Part shown: positions 6,401-7,117 of the stretch, one piece after another
Layout: each line of letters starts with the position of its first letter
Numbering within the stretch: position 1 is the first letter of the stretch
Source: Rikenellaceae bacterium
GTDB lineage: Bacteria > Bacteroidota > Bacteroidia > Bacteroidales > UBA932
Assembly (NCBI GenBank): GCA_012800665.1
Contig: JAAZIW010000191.1
Span: forward strand, 1-7,117
Direction: 5' to 3'
Length of the DNA: 7,117 bases
The notes under the pieces: generated by a model
Database searches by the model: none
Told to the model about the DNA's origin: nothing
Seen by the model: the letters and a program-made list of their open reading frames with translations, nothing else
Program-made: the position numbers and the translations under genes

Positions 6401-7117
6401 AAACGGAGTTTTCGAGCTCAGCAAGAACACGCTGTATGCTGTGAATGCAGGCAACCACAGCAATGGTGTGCTATATGTAAGGAGCGCAAGCAATCAAGTA
6501 TACAACGTAAGCGACAACCTGTTCCTTAATATAACAGCGCTATTGGGCAAAAACGATGCTGCAGTAAGATTCCCGACATTCACAAACAACTTCTATTATG
6601 GAATGGGCGAGAACGTATTTACAGGCAAATTCGATGAGGCAAGCGCCACCGCCGCCGGTGGTGTGGTTCTTACCACTGACCCTGTAAAGGATGCAGCTAA
6701 CAATGACTTCACCCTCACAAGCGGCCTTGCAATGAGCAATAAGGTGGGCGACCCGAGATGGAATCCCGCCTATGACGCCGGCGCAAGTTCCAGCTTTGTG
6801 GTAAAGAGCAAAGATGAATTCGATGCCGCCATTTCCGCCGGTAAAACCGAAATCATTTTTGCTGCGGAAGGCTCTCCCTACGACCTCAGCGCCTCCCCCA
6901 CCATCGTGGTTGCGGGCCTGCGTCTGAGCGGTGAAATTAAAGAGGGCAAACGTCCGACAGTGACTCTTCCGGAACTTTCCCTTAGCGGAGACCTTGGAAG
7001 CCTCATCATAGAGGATTTGGACATCATCGGCCCAGGTGCTGACGGAGGTACCAACTTCTTATCCACAGGCGGAGTTGCAATAAGCAAGATAATAGTACAA
7101 AACTGCTCTCTGCAAGG
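3405..7117 (+). CDS. Giant modular surface lipoprotein with FN3-like domains and repeated DUF4957/DUF5123-type beta-helix modules (3' partial)
   Basis: One frame stays open from ATG 3405 to the window end, giving 1237 complete codons and no stop. A lipoprotein signal peptide ends at SSC (Cys23). Domain order by residue: FN3-like 39-125, FN3-like 131-233, beta-helix module 1 at 235-554, beta-sandwich-like segment about 570-713, FN3-like about 724-817, beta-helix module 2 at 829-1121, beta-helix module 3 from about 1130, cut by the window end. The helix modules show short hydrophobic strands alternating with Asn/Gly turns (for example NNTLY, KHNLIL). Each complete one closes with DFxLT...KVG..(K/R)W, as in the DUF4957-DUF5123 pair seen in Bacteroidota PULs. 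Position after susCD suggests a surface glycan-binding protein; a beta-helix polysaccharide lyase is the main alternative. I see no named catalytic signature of a known lyase family. The pectin link is inference. The start is fixed by the signal peptide; upstream ATG 3394 hits a stop after four codons. It lies 12 bp after the susD-like stop, so is probably co-transcribed. Confidence 0.9.
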   Translation, partial: MKHLNKILLFALTVVTFGLFSSCSNLFEEEKYIVLSRCLEPMNLSARVVNGNQVTFNWDVTKDAANYNLVIYTDAAMETEYANKTIAASEVPYTLSLEADASYWFKVQASNAEKGLKDSKWAFYQDKEGAYREIKTYAVKDQLFMKATAKTSSSISVAWSTEVADYKEVDRLEYRLVGSEEIAGTHILNTEEIDAAAATITGLEPSTQYVVTLYFKSASRGEVTLFTSASTEGFTAIASLAAFNAAIATPDAKILLKPGTYTLEDGKTFEIPGPLTIVGEENAEGVKPVIQGEFHILGTATGSIKFEGVALDGVKGKYGFAIQLKNGGGITNDVVLDEISFKNCEIFGFSKGLIYEWGQPLNVGKLNWESCYIHDINSDGTGGGDVIDFRGAADKPLSTIGAINIVDNTIVQGGRTFLRIDFPKSLGAIKFENNTLYNLCLSDNTNNVGLIGLQTAPTEMSFKHNLILAMGEKAKLGAENTVASGGFDGYKYWHGFTSGNNHCFGNAETFFNSVFTNAGFSTVAADPCYNAAAGDFNLTDNALVAAKVGASKWWTAFTKEPEDLTLGLISGNHTWNFGNPKFFSGTMKENMVRDLLFIGATGDNPIVSENNMLNFTAPAVCSRKGVPSAGYLAFKVDKSGSVLVKAEDPTGAANHITVGVGSLDGSSIAVKGGAMAMAYSNSPTKIVIRGITEESMVYVYPSGVVSLSQLAWSNDVSYVNTALPAPAPKASPASVTAGEASNITISWDPVENAASYTVVFNKKANNVEDGATSYVIGATTVGMLDPGSYSVEVYANPGEDDIYNTESEAGIASFAILPKADGGGETGTVVKNLEQLNAALSAGKTDITIDEGANIDFSAAESKTITPLASLHLTGRKGATITGGNFKFTGADCADFSLENVKVVAGGQAILLEFDAAGATMNSLKLNNVVLDGFSKSVIYGNAETNSIDEVSFKGLTVLNQGTGQGMFDLRKGSYSSLVITESTLTGGRDLIRMDAGVANGVFELSKNTLYAVNAGNHSNGVLYVRSASNQVYNVSDNLFLNITALLGKNDAAVRFPTFTNNFYYGMGENVFTGKFDEASATAAGGVVLTTDPVKDAANNDFTLTSGLAMSNKVGDPRWNPAYDAGASSSFVVKSKDEFDAAISAGKTEIIFAAEGSPYDLSASPTIVVAGLRLSGEIKEGKRPTVTLPELSLSGDLGSLIIEDLDIIGPGADGGTNFLSTGGVAISKIIVQNCSLQ
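3519..3779 (+). other. Fibronectin-III-like domain 1 (residues about 39-125)
   Basis: Reads LEPMNLSARVVNGNQVTFNW, then DAANYNLVIYTD and ASYWFKVQASNAEKG. The pattern of a Trp in the second strand, a (N/S)Y.(V/L).(I/V) strand and a Y.FKVQA strand is that of FN3 domains at the N-terminus of PUL surface lipoproteins. It probably acts as a spacer or rigid arm above the membrane. It resembles the third FN3-like domain (TISWDPVENAASYTVVF) more than the second. Confidence 0.72.
3795..4103 (+). other. Fibronectin-III-like domain 2 (residues about 131-233)
   Basis: Shows the strand SSSISVAWSTE, then LEYRLVG, then the very typical FN3 end TITGLEPSTQYVVTLYF, followed by TSASTEGF leading straight into the beta-helix module. 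Boundaries are approximate. Likely a structural spacer. Confidence 0.75.
4107..5066 (+). repeat. Beta-helix module 1, DUF4957/DUF5123-like (residues 235-554)
   Basis: Begins with IASLAAFNAAIATPDAKILL and PGTYTL, the entry typical of right-handed parallel beta-helices, and continues with IVGEENAEG..PVIQG. Landmarks shared with module 2: GFSKGLIY at 348-355, D388-F-R390, GGRTFLRID at 413-421, NTLY at 434-437, HNLIL around N465, GNNHCFGN, and an end reading ADPCYNAAAGDFNLTDNA then KVGASKWW. About 320 residues. By family knowledge the N-terminal two thirds would match DUF4957 and the last part DUF5123; I recalled this rather than searched it. Confidence 0.78.
5112..5543 (+). other. Beta-sandwich-like segment of unassigned function (residues about 570-713)
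   Basis: After module 1 the helix-type rhythm stops. A different segment begins around TWNF (574-577), passes through LLFIGATGDNPIV, GYLAFKVDKSGSVLVKAED and HITVGVGSLDG, and ends IVIRGITEESMVYVYPSGVVSLSQLAW. This layout (W.F opening, a strand ending F.V...G.V.V, a closing YVYPSG...L..L.W) resembles the accessory beta-sandwich found beside beta-helices in Bacteroidota pectate-lyase-like proteins. A carbohydrate-binding role is possible. Assignment rests on recalled pattern only. Confidence 0.5.
5574..5855 (+). other. Fibronectin-III-like domain 3 (residues about 724-817)
   Basis: Pro/Ala-rich linker PAPAPKASPASVTAGEASN, then NITISWDPVENAASYTVVFN, then a Y.VEVYANPGEDDIYNTES strand. It joins the beta-sandwich-like segment to module 2 through a glycine-rich linker (ADGGGETG). 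Likely a spacer. Confidence 0.7.
5889..6767 (+). repeat. Beta-helix module 2, DUF4957/DUF5123-like (residues 829-1121)
   Basis: A diverged copy of module 1. It opens with LEQLNAALSAGKTDITID and keeps the landmarks in the same order: GFSKSVIY at 933-940, D969-L-R971, GGRDLIRMD at 987-995, NTLY at 1008-1011, DNLFLN around N1038, TNNFYYGM, then TTDPVKDAANNDFTLTSGLA and VGDPRW at 1114-1119. The VGDPRW ending is the canonical close of this domain type. About 293 residues, shorter than module 1, mainly between the landmark strands. Confidence 0.78.
6792..7117 (+). repeat. Start of beta-helix module 3 (residues about 1130 onward, cut by window end)
   Basis: Follows VGDPRWNP of module 2 after a linker of about ten residues (AYDAGASSS). 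Opens FVVKSKDEFDAAISAGKTEI, closely matching the module 2 entry (LEQLNAALSAGKTDI), then GLRLSGEIKEGKRPTV, IIEDLDIIG and IIVQNCSLQG. Only about 108 residues are visible, so the signature positions seen in modules 1 and 2 have not yet been reached. Confidence 0.75.

Noticed and set aside
5910..6458. Long minus-strand open frame of 182 codons opposite beta-helix module 2
   Set aside because: The plus strand here encodes a recognisable protein with conserved repeats. The antisense frame has no recognisable family, and open antisense frames are common opposite Gly/Ala/Asn-rich coding sequence.
4107..7117. Repeated sequence as a DNA-level repeat or mobile element
   Set aside because: The similarity is at protein level and strongly diverged in nucleotides. 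No inverted ends, transposase or target duplications are visible; it reflects old domain duplication within one gene.

Overview
The window looks like part of a polysaccharide utilization locus (PUL) from a member of the Bacteroidota, probably order Bacteroidales. The evidence is the diagnostic order susC-like, susD-like, then a large surface lipoprotein, all on the + strand. Bacteroidota-type lipoprotein signal peptides and the absence of strong Shine-Dalgarno sites also fit. I cannot name a genus or species from the sequence.

Layout: (1) 1-1553 is the C-terminal half of a SusC/RagA-type TonB-dependent outer-membrane transporter; its N-terminus lies before the window. (2) 1566-3392 is a complete SusD/RagB-family lipoprotein of 608 residues. 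(3) 3405 to the window end is one uninterrupted reading frame of at least 1237 residues with no stop codon. It encodes a giant modular lipoprotein whose C-terminus lies beyond the window. Both intergenic gaps are only 12 bp, and I see no terminator or promoter between the genes, so they are probably one transcript. Essentially the whole window is coding; no RNA gene, mobile element, CRISPR array or terminator was found.

The third gene is the most interesting part. Reading its translation gives this order: lipoprotein signal (Cys23), two fibronectin-III-like domains, a parallel beta-helix module of the DUF4957/DUF5123 kind, a beta-sandwich-like segment starting around a TWNF motif, a third fibronectin-III-like domain, a second beta-helix module, and the start of a third. 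The beta-helix modules are diverged tandem copies of one another and share a set of charged and aromatic signature positions.

Working model (inference): the surface lipoprotein and SusD capture glycan at the cell surface and pass oligosaccharide through the SusC barrel, powered by TonB. Third genes after susCD often encode surface glycan-binding proteins. Beta-helix folds and the DUF4957/DUF5123 pair are often seen near pectin-degrading genes, so a pectic substrate is plausible. Nothing in this window proves the substrate, or whether the large protein binds or cleaves it.
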